NCBI RefSeq assembly: GCF_001506165.1
Contig: NZ_CP011427.1
Span: forward strand, 434,001 to 498,000
DNA: 64,000 nucleotides
Reading direction: 5' to 3'
Source of the DNA: Pantoea vagans
GTDB taxonomy: Bacteria; Pseudomonadota; Gammaproteobacteria; Enterobacterales; Enterobacteriaceae
Shown: in pieces, positions 26,280 to 34,738 of the stretch
How the letters are laid out: the number at the start of each line of letters is the position of its first letter
Position numbering within the stretch: the first letter of the stretch is position 1
Program-made: the position numbers and the translations under genes
Notes under the pieces: generated by a model
What the model saw: the letters and a program-made list of their open reading frames with translations, nothing else
What the model was told of the DNA's origin: nothing
Database searches by the model: none

Positions 26280-26620
26280 GCTCGTCAGTTAAGCGACTGA
26301 CGATAACGCCGTCTGGGGCCGCACCGGGGCTGGCGGTCCTCGCGCCGCTGTCGCGGTGCCTTCACTTCACTCGCCTGCCTTACGGACCGGTGCCGATGGA
26401 ACATCCATGTTCCAGCGCCACCTTTCGCCCGCGTCCTGCGGGCTCTCCTGGCATACTCACTCAGCTCAGCGCTGCGGATGCCAGCCCCGGTGCGGCCCCA
26501 GCCAGCTCATTAGCTTCAGTGCGGGTTGTCAAAAAGGGCACATTGGCGGCAGAGCCCGCACAGAAAAGAAAGGCCACTGGTGTAAGTACAGCCATGTCAT
26601 GTAATCGTCATCGTCGTGTC
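26280..26620. other. GC-rich intergenic stretch with several hairpins, no supported gene
   Basis: The 425 bp after the family B repeat hold no credible gene: the short open frames are low-complexity and lack Shine-Dalgarno sites. Instead there are nested dyads: TGGAACAT-CC-ATGTTCCA (26397-26414, perfect 8-bp arms), GCCCGC-N5-GCGGGC (26427-26443), and a less perfect one around 26340-26360. It looks like a dispersed structured repeat or an unlisted non-coding element. The promoter of the ABC operon should lie at its right end. Confidence 0.5.
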
Positions 26621-26659
26621 GTAGGGTCTTAGCCGGACTGTCAGATAAAGGCCAGAAAC

Positions 26660-27724
26660 ATGGCAACGATCACACTTCGCGGGTTGTGCAAATCTTTCGC
26701 CGCCCAACCGGTACTGCAAGATATCTCTCTGCAGATTGCGCAGGGCGAGTTTATCGCCGTGCTCGGCCCGTCCGGCTGCGGCAAAACCACCTTATTACGC
26801 TTACTCGCCGGGTTTGAAACCGCCGATGCCGGTGAAATCCACGTTGGCGAACGCTGCTTTGCGGCACCGGGTGTGCATCTGCCGCCGGAAGATCGTCAAC
26901 TCGGCGTGGTATTCCAGAGTTATGCGCTGTGGCCTCATATGACGGTGGCAGAAAACGTCTGCTACAGCCTCAAAGTCAACGGTGTGGCGCGTCAAGAACG
27001 CGACAGCCGCACCCAGCAAGCGCTGGAACTGGTGGGCTTGGAGAAATTTGCCGCCCGGCGTCCGGCGGATCTCTCTGGCGGTCAGCGTCAGCGTGTGGCA
27101 CTCGCCCGCTGCCTGGTGGCCCAGCCCACGCTGGTGCTGCTCGACGAACCGCTTGCCAACCTCGATGTGCATCTGCGTGCCACCATGGAAGAGGAGTTCC
27201 GCCGCTTCCATCGTCACAGCCACGCTACCTTGATTTACATCACCCACGATCAGCACGAAGCGATGGCGCTGGCCGATCGCATTGTGGTGATGGATGGCGG
27301 CCGCGTCATGCAATTCGCCACACCCCAAACCCTGTGGCGCGAACCGGCGAACGCCATGGTCGCGGGATTTATCGATGACGGCAAAGTGCTGCCGGTCAGT
27401 GACATTGAACCCTGCGCTGACGGCCACGCCTTTGCCACGCTGTGCGGCCTGCGCGTGACGTTGCGCTGCGCACCCGATCAGCGTCCGATGCCCCACGGCC
27501 ACGCCAGTTTTCACGCGGTGGATTTCCGCCTGGCACAGCCGGACGAGCCACAATTCGCGGTGCATGTTCAGCGGGTTATCTATCGCGGCGGGCACTATCA
27601 GATCGATGTCGCCCCTGTGGCGGCACCCGACACCAGCATCACGCTACTGTCCGATACCCCTTTACCCGTTATCGACGCGACGCTGGGTGTCGCGCTGCGT
27701 GACGGTTGGATTCTTCCTTCATAA
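26660..27724 (+). CDS. ABC importer ATPase (ferric/phosphonate/polyamine group)
   Basis: The 354-aa ATPase has Walker A GPSGCGKT at 36-43, the signature LSGGQRQRVALAR at about 136, Walker B LVLLDEPLANLD, and a C-terminal TOBE-like regulatory part (about 245-354). It belongs to the CUT1/FbpC/PotA-like group that energises periplasmic binding-protein importers. It starts the operon ATPase - binding protein - fused permease - metallo-hydrolase. The order of genes and the tight spacing mean one transcript. The substrate is not readable from the ATPase. Confidence 0.88.
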   Translation: MATITLRGLCKSFAAQPVLQDISLQIAQGEFIAVLGPSGCGKTTLLRLLAGFETADAGEIHVGERCFAAPGVHLPPEDRQLGVVFQSYALWPHMTVAENVCYSLKVNGVARQERDSRTQQALELVGLEKFAARRPADLSGGQRQRVALARCLVAQPTLVLLDEPLANLDVHLRATMEEEFRRFHRHSHATLIYITHDQHEAMALADRIVVMDGGRVMQFATPQTLWREPANAMVAGFIDDGKVLPVSDIEPCADGHAFATLCGLRVTLRCAPDQRPMPHGHASFHAVDFRLAQPDEPQFAVHVQRVIYRGGHYQIDVAPVAAPDTSITLLSDTPLPVIDATLGVALRDGWILPS

Positions 27725-27749
27725 CGTTCAGATACTTAGGGAAATTGCT

Positions 27750-28739
27750 ATGCGCACGTCGTTTAACGCTTTGATGTTAGCCAGTGGATTACTGCTTGCC
27801 GCCGCCAGCCAGGCGGAAGATGCACCCTCCGGGAAGCTGGTGCTTTACACCTCGCAGGCGCCAGAAATCGCGCAGCAAACCGTGGATGCGTTTAAAGCCG
27901 CCTATCCGAACGTGCAAGTGGAGTGGACGCGCAACGGCACTACACAGCTGATGAACGTGTTGCAGACCGAGATGATGAGCGGCGGGGCCAAGCCCGATGT
28001 GTTGCTGATTGCCGATGCCATCAACCTTGGCGCGCTGAAAAACCAGAATCAGCTTTACAGCTACACGGATGCCCCGCTGAGCCACATCAACCCTTCGTTT
28101 TACGATAAAGATAAAACCTTCTTCGGCACCAAAATCATCGCCACGGTGATTGCGTACAACACCCAACACGCACAGCCGATCGACAGCTGGAACGCGCTGG
28201 CGGTGGAAGCCAACAAAGGCCAGATCGCCGTGCCAAGCCCACTTTACTCTGGCGCGGCGCTCTACAAACTGCACACCGACATCAATACGCCAACCATTGG
28301 CTGGAACTTCTATAAGAAGCTTGCAGCAATCGGCGTGGCACCGCAGGGCGGTAACGGCCCGGCGCTGAAAGCGGTGGCCAGCGGGCTGGATAAATACGGC
28401 ATCATCACCGATGCCGACGTGATTCTGGCGAAGAAAAAAGGTTCGCCGGTGGATCTGGTGTATCCGAAAGAGGGCGTTTCTTACGTCACCGAGCCGGTTG
28501 CCATCATGAAATCGGTACATAACCTGCCAGCCGCCAAAGCCTTTGTGAATTTTATGCTGTCCGAGCAAGGCCAGAAGCTGGTGGTCGAGCAGGGTAACCG
28601 TCCGGTTGACGATCGCGTTTCTGCGCCGGCAGGCTTCACGCCGATCAACAAAATCAAGCTGCTGACGCCTGATGTGGCGAAAGCCATCAAGGAAGATGCC
28701 ACGGTGCGCGATCAGTTCACCGCGCTGTTTGGCGGCTAA
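27750..28739 (+). CDS. Periplasmic substrate-binding protein of the ABC importer
   Basis: The 329-aa protein has a signal peptide (about 1-22, cleaved after SQA) and then a type II binding-protein fold related to AfuA/FbpA and 2-aminoethylphosphonate binders (KLVLYTSQAPEIAQQTVDAFKAAYPNVQVEWTR). The tandem tyrosines that bind iron in FbpA are not obvious, so ferric iron is not a safe call. A phosphonate or other organic anion is as likely. The start ATG 27750 follows TTAGGG; a longer reading would overlap the ATPase and lose the signal peptide. It is 2 bp from the permease gene. Confidence 0.85.
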   Translation: MRTSFNALMLASGLLLAAASQAEDAPSGKLVLYTSQAPEIAQQTVDAFKAAYPNVQVEWTRNGTTQLMNVLQTEMMSGGAKPDVLLIADAINLGALKNQNQLYSYTDAPLSHINPSFYDKDKTFFGTKIIATVIAYNTQHAQPIDSWNALAVEANKGQIAVPSPLYSGAALYKLHTDINTPTIGWNFYKKLAAIGVAPQGGNGPALKAVASGLDKYGIITDADVILAKKKGSPVDLVYPKEGVSYVTEPVAIMKSVHNLPAAKAFVNFMLSEQGQKLVVEQGNRPVDDRVSAPAGFTPINKIKLLTPDVAKAIKEDATVRDQFTALFGG

Positions 28740-28741
28740 GC

Positions 28742-30484
28742 ATGAGCGTGGTGAGCAACGAATGGCGTAACGCGACGCGAGGCGTTCAACGCCTCCGTTT
28801 CAACAGTGAAAAGCTGGTCTTGGCGCTGATGGTGCTGCTGATTGGCCTGCTGTCGGTTGCGCCCTTAGTGCGACTGGTATGGACGGCGATTGCGCCGCAG
28901 GGCGTGCCGGATATGGCACGTCTGATGCGCCTGATCGCCAGCGACCGCGTATTGATCGCCAGCGGCAATACTTTGCTCATCGCGCTGAGCTCGACCCTGA
29001 TTTCCGTGCTGCTGGGTACTGCCGCCGCCTGGCTGGTGGCGCTCAGCGATTTACGCGCGAAAACGGCCTGGGTCTTCGCCTTTATCCTGCCGCTGATGAT
29101 TCCACCGCAGGTCACGGCACTCGCCTGGCTCCAGGCGTTGGCCCCGTCGAGCCCGTTAGCGCTGCTGTTTGGCTCGCTGGGTTTGCCGTGGTTTGCGCCG
29201 GGCGAGCAGCCGCTCTATTCGCTGAGTGGCATTGTCCTGCTGCTGGGCACCCACAATGCGCCACTGGTGTTTCTTACGGTACGCGCGGGTTTACGCCGCC
29301 TGCCCGCAGACCTGGTGGAAGCGGCGCAGGTTAGCGGGGCATCCCGCACTCGCGTGCTGTTCACCATTATTCTGCCGCTGGCACGACCGGCGATCTTTGC
29401 CGGGGCGGCACTGACCTTTGTTGCCGCCGCCGGTAACTTTGGTATTCAGGCGATGCTCGGTATCCCTGCGCGGGTGCCGACACTCATCACGCTGGTGTAT
29501 CAGCAGCTCAACGGTATTGGCCCCAGCGCTCTTCCGAACACAGCCGTTTATGCGCTGCTGATCGCGGTGATTACGCTGGCGGGCATGGCGGCCAGCGCCT
29601 GGCTGGGCGGACGCCACGATGTGCGCGTCAACGGCGCACCGCGCCTGTGGCAGCAGTCATTGGGGCGTGGACGCATGGCGATTGAAGGGGCGGCCTGGTT
29701 GTGGATGGCGCTGACGCTGCTGCTGCCCATCAGTGCGCTGTTGATTACCGCGCTGACCAGCGGATTTGGTCAGGCGCTGACATGGCAAACCCTGACGCTG
29801 GAGAACTTCCGTAGCGCGCTGTGGGGCTATCCCGCGGTGCGACACGCGTTTATCACCAGTCTGGGATTAACCTCGCTGGCCGCGATCATTTTGACCGCCA
29901 CTGCGCTCTTCCTTGCCTATTTCCTTAGCTGGCGGCGGACCAAACTGGTACGTGGCCTGTGGCTGGCCAGTGAACTGACCTACGCATTGCCGGGCATTGT
30001 TACCGGCGTCGCCGCAATGCTGTTCTTTCTGCGTCCGCTGCCGATTATCAATGTGTCGCTGTATGGCACGGTGTGGATCATCCTCGCGGCCTATCTCGCC
30101 AACTTCCTCGCGCTGGTGCTGCGCCCAACGCTGGCAGGATTCGCCCAGCTCGAACCGGCATTAGATGAAGCGGCACGGCTGTGCGGTGCCGGATTTATGC
30201 GTCGTATGCGCGATATTTTGCTGCCGTTAGCGGCGCCTTCTGCGCTGGCGGGCACGGTGCTGGTGTTCCTCACCGCACTCAATGAAATTCAGGTCTCGGT
30301 ATTGCTGGTCACTTCGCAAACCCAGACCATCGGACCCACCATCGTGTTTCTGGACGAAGGGGGCTCCGCCTCGCTGGCGGCCGCGGTAGGCTGCCTGATG
30401 ATTCTGGTCGTCTGTTTGCTGATGGGACTGGCAACGCGGCTGGCGCGGCGATTGCCGCAAGGGGTATTGCCATGGCAAGCGTAA
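28742..30484 (+). CDS. ABC importer permease, two fused membrane domains
   Basis: The 580-aa inner-membrane protein contains two BPD_transp_1 domains in tandem, about 60-280 and 345-570. Each has an EAA-type loop that contacts the ATPase: DLVEAAQVSGASRTRVLFTI in the first half and ALDEAARLCGAGFMRRMRDI in the second. Fused permeases of this type occur in FbpB/SfuB-like and phosphonate importers. It overlaps the downstream metallo-hydrolase start by 13 bp. Confidence 0.88.
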   Translation: MSVVSNEWRNATRGVQRLRFNSEKLVLALMVLLIGLLSVAPLVRLVWTAIAPQGVPDMARLMRLIASDRVLIASGNTLLIALSSTLISVLLGTAAAWLVALSDLRAKTAWVFAFILPLMIPPQVTALAWLQALAPSSPLALLFGSLGLPWFAPGEQPLYSLSGIVLLLGTHNAPLVFLTVRAGLRRLPADLVEAAQVSGASRTRVLFTIILPLARPAIFAGAALTFVAAAGNFGIQAMLGIPARVPTLITLVYQQLNGIGPSALPNTAVYALLIAVITLAGMAASAWLGGRHDVRVNGAPRLWQQSLGRGRMAIEGAAWLWMALTLLLPISALLITALTSGFGQALTWQTLTLENFRSALWGYPAVRHAFITSLGLTSLAAIILTATALFLAYFLSWRRTKLVRGLWLASELTYALPGIVTGVAAMLFFLRPLPIINVSLYGTVWIILAAYLANFLALVLRPTLAGFAQLEPALDEAARLCGAGFMRRMRDILLPLAAPSALAGTVLVFLTALNEIQVSVLLVTSQTQTIGPTIVFLDEGGSASLAAAVGCLMILVVCLLMGLATRLARRLPQGVLPWQA

Positions 30485-31590
30485 CGGTGATCAGCGGTGT
30501 GGGTGGCAAGCTGCCTGCGGCATTTTTGCTGGAGATTGATGGCTATCGATTACTCATGGATCTTGGCGCCGGGCCACAGCCCGGCGTGCGCCCGGATATT
30601 CCAGCCATTGGTCGTGTAGACGCACTGTGCCTGACGCATTCACACATTGATCATGCTGCTTCGCTCGATTGCTGGGGGCAAATTGGTTCCCCGCCCGTCT
30701 ATGCCACCGAACAGACTTGGCTGCAGTTAGGCGACGTCGCGGTGCCGATGTATGCGCGCCGTCTGCTGCCGTTACGCGGTCAGAGCGCGATTGGCCCGCT
30801 TAACCTGTTTACTGGCCGCAGTGGCCATTCACCCGGTTCGGTGTGGTTTCATCTACCGGTTGCGGGCGGTATCACCTACATGGGGGACTGGAGCCGTGAA
30901 GCGTTGCTGCTGCCTTTTGACTGCCCGCCCCAGGCAAAATTACTGATCACCGATGCGTCCTACGGTGACCGTAATCAGCGCCTCAGTGAGCAGATGGACG
31001 CGCTGGCGATAGCCGCCTGCAACGGTGCGGTGGTGGCGGTGCCGGAACACGGACGCGGGCCGGAGATGGCATTACAGCTGGTGGCGCGTGGTCTGGCTGT
31101 GCAACTCTGTCCGCAAATCCGCAGCGAAGTTACCCAATTGCTGGCGATGGATAAGTTACCGGCTGCGACGGTGTTAGGTTTGGTGCGTCTGTTGCAACAG
31201 CCACAGCCGGAGCAGTGGTTGCCCACCAGCGTGATCGTTGCGGCGGATGCGGTGGCCGATCACGGCTTAGCGGCCCAGCTCAGTCAACGAGATGGCTTCC
31301 GTCTGATCTTCAGTAGCCACGTAGCAGCGGGCACGCGCGCAGCGGAACTACTGGCTACCCAGCAGGCTCGCTGGCTGCCGTGGAACGTGCATCCCCCGCT
31401 GGATGACCAACAGTGGCTGATCGACAAAACCGGCGCACAGCGGGTGGTCCCGGCATTTGTCGCGGCGGCGGAATGCCCACAATTGGCCGCCAGCGCACCG
31501 CTATGCTGGCAGGCGCTCATTCCTCTGCAATGTCATCTTGAGAGTCCCCGCTTTCCCCGTGAGCACCGTCAACGCAGCATAATAAGTTGA
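30472..31590 (+). CDS. Metallo-beta-lactamase-fold hydrolase, beta-CASP-like
   Basis: The 372-aa protein carries the zinc motif HSHIDH (LCLTHSHIDHAASLD, about 52-62), then SGHSPGSVWF and YMGDWSRE for the later MBL ligands. The next block, LLITDASYGDRNQRLSEQMD, resembles the ESTYGDR region of beta-CASP nucleases, and EHGRGPEMALQLVA echoes the GRAQEL helix. A later SSHVAAGTR may serve as a beta-CASP His motif. A cytosolic phosphodiesterase acting on the imported compound or on nucleic acid is the likely role. It has no signal peptide and overlaps the permease gene, so it belongs to the importer operon. Confidence 0.72.
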   Translation: MASVTVISGVGGKLPAAFLLEIDGYRLLMDLGAGPQPGVRPDIPAIGRVDALCLTHSHIDHAASLDCWGQIGSPPVYATEQTWLQLGDVAVPMYARRLLPLRGQSAIGPLNLFTGRSGHSPGSVWFHLPVAGGITYMGDWSREALLLPFDCPPQAKLLITDASYGDRNQRLSEQMDALAIAACNGAVVAVPEHGRGPEMALQLVARGLAVQLCPQIRSEVTQLLAMDKLPAATVLGLVRLLQQPQPEQWLPTSVIVAADAVADHGLAAQLSQRDGFRLIFSSHVAAGTRAAELLATQQARWLPWNVHPPLDDQQWLIDKTGAQRVVPAFVAAAECPQLAASAPLCWQALIPLQCHLESPRFPREHRQRSIIS

Positions 31591-31657
31591 GTATCCCTCT
31601 GAATAATTTTTCGCCACTGCCGATAACCTGACTACCAACTTTTGTCTGATGATGATT

Positions 31658-31687
31658 AGCGCTTGTAAGCCAAGCGCTTTTGCGTTT
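31658..31687 (+). terminator. Candidate terminator of the ABC/MBL operon
   Basis: A perfect 8-bp stem AGCGCTTG / CAAGCGCT (31658-31665 and 31671-31678) with a 5-base loop is followed by TTTTGCGTTT. It lies 68 bp after the metallo-hydrolase stop and upstream of the next gene. Confidence 0.5.
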
Positions 31688-31756
31688 AAGTCAGCACATT
31701 GATTAAGAAATATCTTAAGCAGCAATGTACACCAGGCCAGCAATAGGCGAACAACA

Positions 31757-34600
31757 ATGAATAATAACTCTGACGTCATGTACCGGCTTCTGGTGCAGAG
31801 CGTGGTGGATTATGCCATTTACATGCTCAAACCCGACGGCACTGTAGCAAACTGGAATGCTGGGGCGCAGCGTGCCAAAGGCTATACGCCGGACGAAATC
31901 GTCGGCAAAAACTTTGCGCTGTTTTACAGCGAAGAAGATCGTAAAAACGGTGCACCGCAGCGTGGGCTTTCCGTCGCGACAGCGGTGGGGCGCTTCGAGA
32001 CGGAAGGTTGGCGCTATCGCAAAGATGGCAGCGCTTTCTGGGCACATGTGGTGATCGATGCGATTCGTGACGACTACGGCGAGCTGCTTGGCTTTGCCAA
32101 AATCACTCGCGACTGTACCGCACAGCAGGAGCTACAGCGTAAGCAGCGTGAGCAGGAGCAGCGTTTCCGTTTATTAGTTGAAGGCGTAACGGACTACGCC
32201 ATCTACATGCTTGATCTCGACGGTAATGTCGAAAACTGGAATGCCGGCGCGCAGCGTGCCAAAGGCTATGTGGCTGAAGAGATCGTCGGCCAGCACTTCT
32301 CGCGCTTCTACAGCGCGCAGGACCGCAAAAATCATATCCCAGAAAAAAACCTCAGCACCGCTTTCAAAACCGGACGTTTTGAAGACGAAGGCTGGCGTTA
32401 TCGCAAAGATGGCAGTGCGTTTTGGGCGCATGTCATTATTGATGCCATTCGTGATGATTCAGGCAAGCTGATTGGCTATGCCAAAATCACCCGCGACTGC
32501 ACCGAACAGCGTGAGCTTCAGCGTAAACAGCGTGAGTATGAGAAAACCTTCCGTCTGCTGGTGGAAGGCGTCACTGACTACGCCATCTACATGCTGGATT
32601 TGCAAGGCCGCGTAGTGAACTGGAACGCCGGTGCACAGCGTGCCAAAGGCTATGTCTCCGATGAAATTGTGGGTCAGCATTTCTCCGTGTTCTACGGTTC
32701 GCAGGAGCGCTTGGCCAATACGCCGGAAGCTAATCTCGGTATCGCACTGAAAACCGGTCGCTTCGAGGATGAGGGCTGGCGCTATCGTAAAGACGGCTCC
32801 GCGTTTTGGGCTCATGTGGTGATCGACGCGATTCACGACGAAGAGGGCAAGATGATTGGCTTTGCCAAAATCACCCGAGACGTCACAGAACGCCGTGAGA
32901 ACGAACAGCAACTGCTGCGGGCGCGGGATTTGGCGCAGGCGCAGAGTGCCAAAATGTCTGAGCTTTCTACCTTCCTCGACACTGTCATCGCCAATATCCC
33001 GTCGTGCGTGATTGTCGAAGATGCCATCAGTCGCGAAATCCTGATGGTCAACGACAAAGCTGAGCAGCTGTTTGGCATCAGCAAACATCTGATCATGCAC
33101 AAACGCCCGCATGAGTGTATGTCAGCGGAGCAGAGCGATTACTTCAACAGTCTGGCGGATATCGCGCTGCGCAGTGAAGGTATCCACTCGCGTGAGCAAC
33201 TGCTGCTGACGGCGGGCGGGGAGCGCATTCTGCATACCCGCGCCACCACCATCAGCGGCAATGATATGCGACAGAATTACGTAATGCTGATTGTGGAAGA
33301 CGTCACAGATCAGCGTGAAGCGGATGCGCGCATTCATCACATGGCGCATCACGATACGCTTACCAGCTTGCCAAACCGTGTACTGTTCCGGCAGAAATTG
33401 AGCGAAGCGTTGCGCGTGGATAATCAGCACCATTCGCTGAGTGCCACGCTGTGCCTTGATCTCGATAACTTCAAGAACGTCAACGATGCGCTGGGTCACC
33501 AGATTGGTGATGACCTGCTGCGGGTGGTGGCGAAGCGTCTGCGCAGTGCGCTGCGCGATCAGGACACGCTGGCCCGTATTGGCGGCGATGAGTTTGCCAT
33601 CGTGCTGCCGAATATCAACAACGCCCAGGAAGCGGCGGTGGTGGCACAGCGCCTGATTGAAGCGATCCGTCCACCGGTCAACGTGGAAGGGCACAACCTG
33701 TCGGTTGGCTTGAGCGTCGGCATTGCCCTGACCTCGCAAACCACTAACACGCCGGAGCACATGCTACGCTGCGCGGATATGGCGCTGTACGAAGCCAAAC
33801 GTAATGGTCGTAACCGCTTTGAGCACTTCACGCTGGAGATGGATGACCTGGCGCGTAGTCGTCGTGTGATTGAAAACGATCTGCGTGATGCGATTACCGG
33901 TCGTCAGCTCAAGCTTTACTATCAGCCGATCACCAATGAAGAAGGCATTATCGGTTATGAAGCGCTGATGCGTTGGCATCATCCGATCAAAGGATTGATC
34001 ATGCCGAATGACTTTATTCCGATTGCCGAAGAGACCGGGCTGATTCATATGCTCGGCGCGTATGCGCTGTATGAAGCCTGCCGCGAGGCGCAGAGTTGGG
34101 GCACAGACCAGTCGGTGTCCGTCAACCTGTCGCCGCTGCAGTTCAAGAACAGCTCTCTGGTGTCGGTGGTGGAAGGCGCGCTGCGAGAGTCCGGTCTGGC
34201 ACCGCATCGTCTGGAAGTTGAGATCACCGAATCGGTGTTACTCGACGATACGCTGGGTAATATCCGCACCTTGCAAAGCCTGAAAGCGATTGGCGTGCAG
34301 ATCGCGTTGGATGACTTCGGCACCGGTTACTCATCGCTGAGCTATCTGCGTTCGTTCCCGTTCGACAAGATCAAAATCGACAAGTCGTTTATCAATGATA
34401 TGGGTGACAGCCGTGAAGCCATGGCGATCATCCGTGCCATTACCGGCATGAGTCGTAGCCTGGACATTCAGATTACGGCAGAAGGCGTAGAGAGCAGCGA
34501 GCAGTTCGCGAAGCTGCGTGAAGAGGGTTGTACCTTGTTCCAGGGATACTATTTTGGTCGCCCACAGCCGTCCGAATTGCGTTTGAAAGAGTTGGAGTAA
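31757..34600 (+). CDS. Triple-PAS (plus one) GGDEF-EAL c-di-GMP enzyme
   Basis: The 947-aa soluble protein starts with three near-identical PAS/PAC repeats spaced exactly 128 residues apart (DYAIYML at 18, 146 and 274; each with WNAGAQRAKGY and GWRYRKDGSAFWAHV). A divergent fourth PAS (about 405-515) follows, then GGDEF (about 525-690) and EAL (about 705-945). GGDEF 609-613 and the inhibitory site RDQD (600-603) are intact, as are EAL 735-737 and DDFGTGYSS. Both synthesis and breakdown of c-di-GMP are possible. There are no TM segments, so it senses a cytosolic cue. It is monocistronic. Confidence 0.92.
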   Translation: MNNNSDVMYRLLVQSVVDYAIYMLKPDGTVANWNAGAQRAKGYTPDEIVGKNFALFYSEEDRKNGAPQRGLSVATAVGRFETEGWRYRKDGSAFWAHVVIDAIRDDYGELLGFAKITRDCTAQQELQRKQREQEQRFRLLVEGVTDYAIYMLDLDGNVENWNAGAQRAKGYVAEEIVGQHFSRFYSAQDRKNHIPEKNLSTAFKTGRFEDEGWRYRKDGSAFWAHVIIDAIRDDSGKLIGYAKITRDCTEQRELQRKQREYEKTFRLLVEGVTDYAIYMLDLQGRVVNWNAGAQRAKGYVSDEIVGQHFSVFYGSQERLANTPEANLGIALKTGRFEDEGWRYRKDGSAFWAHVVIDAIHDEEGKMIGFAKITRDVTERRENEQQLLRARDLAQAQSAKMSELSTFLDTVIANIPSCVIVEDAISREILMVNDKAEQLFGISKHLIMHKRPHECMSAEQSDYFNSLADIALRSEGIHSREQLLLTAGGERILHTRATTISGNDMRQNYVMLIVEDVTDQREADARIHHMAHHDTLTSLPNRVLFRQKLSEALRVDNQHHSLSATLCLDLDNFKNVNDALGHQIGDDLLRVVAKRLRSALRDQDTLARIGGDEFAIVLPNINNAQEAAVVAQRLIEAIRPPVNVEGHNLSVGLSVGIALTSQTTNTPEHMLRCADMALYEAKRNGRNRFEHFTLEMDDLARSRRVIENDLRDAITGRQLKLYYQPITNEEGIIGYEALMRWHHPIKGLIMPNDFIPIAEETGLIHMLGAYALYEACREAQSWGTDQSVSVNLSPLQFKNSSLVSVVEGALRESGLAPHRLEVEITESVLLDDTLGNIRTLQSLKAIGVQIALDDFGTGYSSLSYLRSFPFDKIKIDKSFINDMGDSREAMAIIRAITGMSRSLDIQITAEGVESSEQFAKLREEGCTLFQGYYFGRPQPSELRLKELE

Positions 34601-34602
34601 TT

Positions 34603-34660
34603 AAGGTCGCCATTAATGGCGACCTTACAATGGCATATCGTAGGGTGCGCATTAAGGTGC
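34603..34660. repeat. Family C palindromic repeat, left part, interrupted by an IS
   Basis: GGTCGCCATTAATGGCGACC (34606-34625) is followed by TACAA and the start of the second palindrome, CGTAGGGTGCGCATT (34639-34653). The second palindrome is cut here and its other arm, ATGCGCACCTGG, appears at 35953-35964 after the IS. Confidence 0.75.
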
Positions 34661-34662
34661 AA

Positions 34663-34706
34663 ACCGGGCACATGGGTAACACTTTAGACCGGGCACATGG
34701 GTAACA
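34663..34706. repeat. Left end of the IS: duplicated terminal repeat
   Basis: ACCGGGCACATGGGTAACA at 34663-34681 and a perfect second copy at 34688-34706, 25 bp apart. Both are likely transposase-binding sites. Confidence 0.85.
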
Positions 34707-34738
34707 GTTATAAATTGGCATAGCAGAGGAGACTCACT

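Noticed and set aside
26356..26632. Two overlapping frames of about 80 codons in the geneless region before the ABC operon
   Set aside because: Low-complexity Pro/Ala/Ser content, no ribosome-binding site and overlap with hairpins; treated as structured non-coding DNA.
26801..28568. Two long minus-strand frames (about 260 codons each) opposite the ABC ATPase and binding-protein genes
   Set aside because: Both are antisense to well-supported genes and contain no recognisable domain.
31757..32900. Regular ~384-bp repeats considered as a CRISPR or satellite array
   Set aside because: The repeats are coding, in frame and match PAS domains; there are no short direct repeats with unique spacers anywhere in the window.
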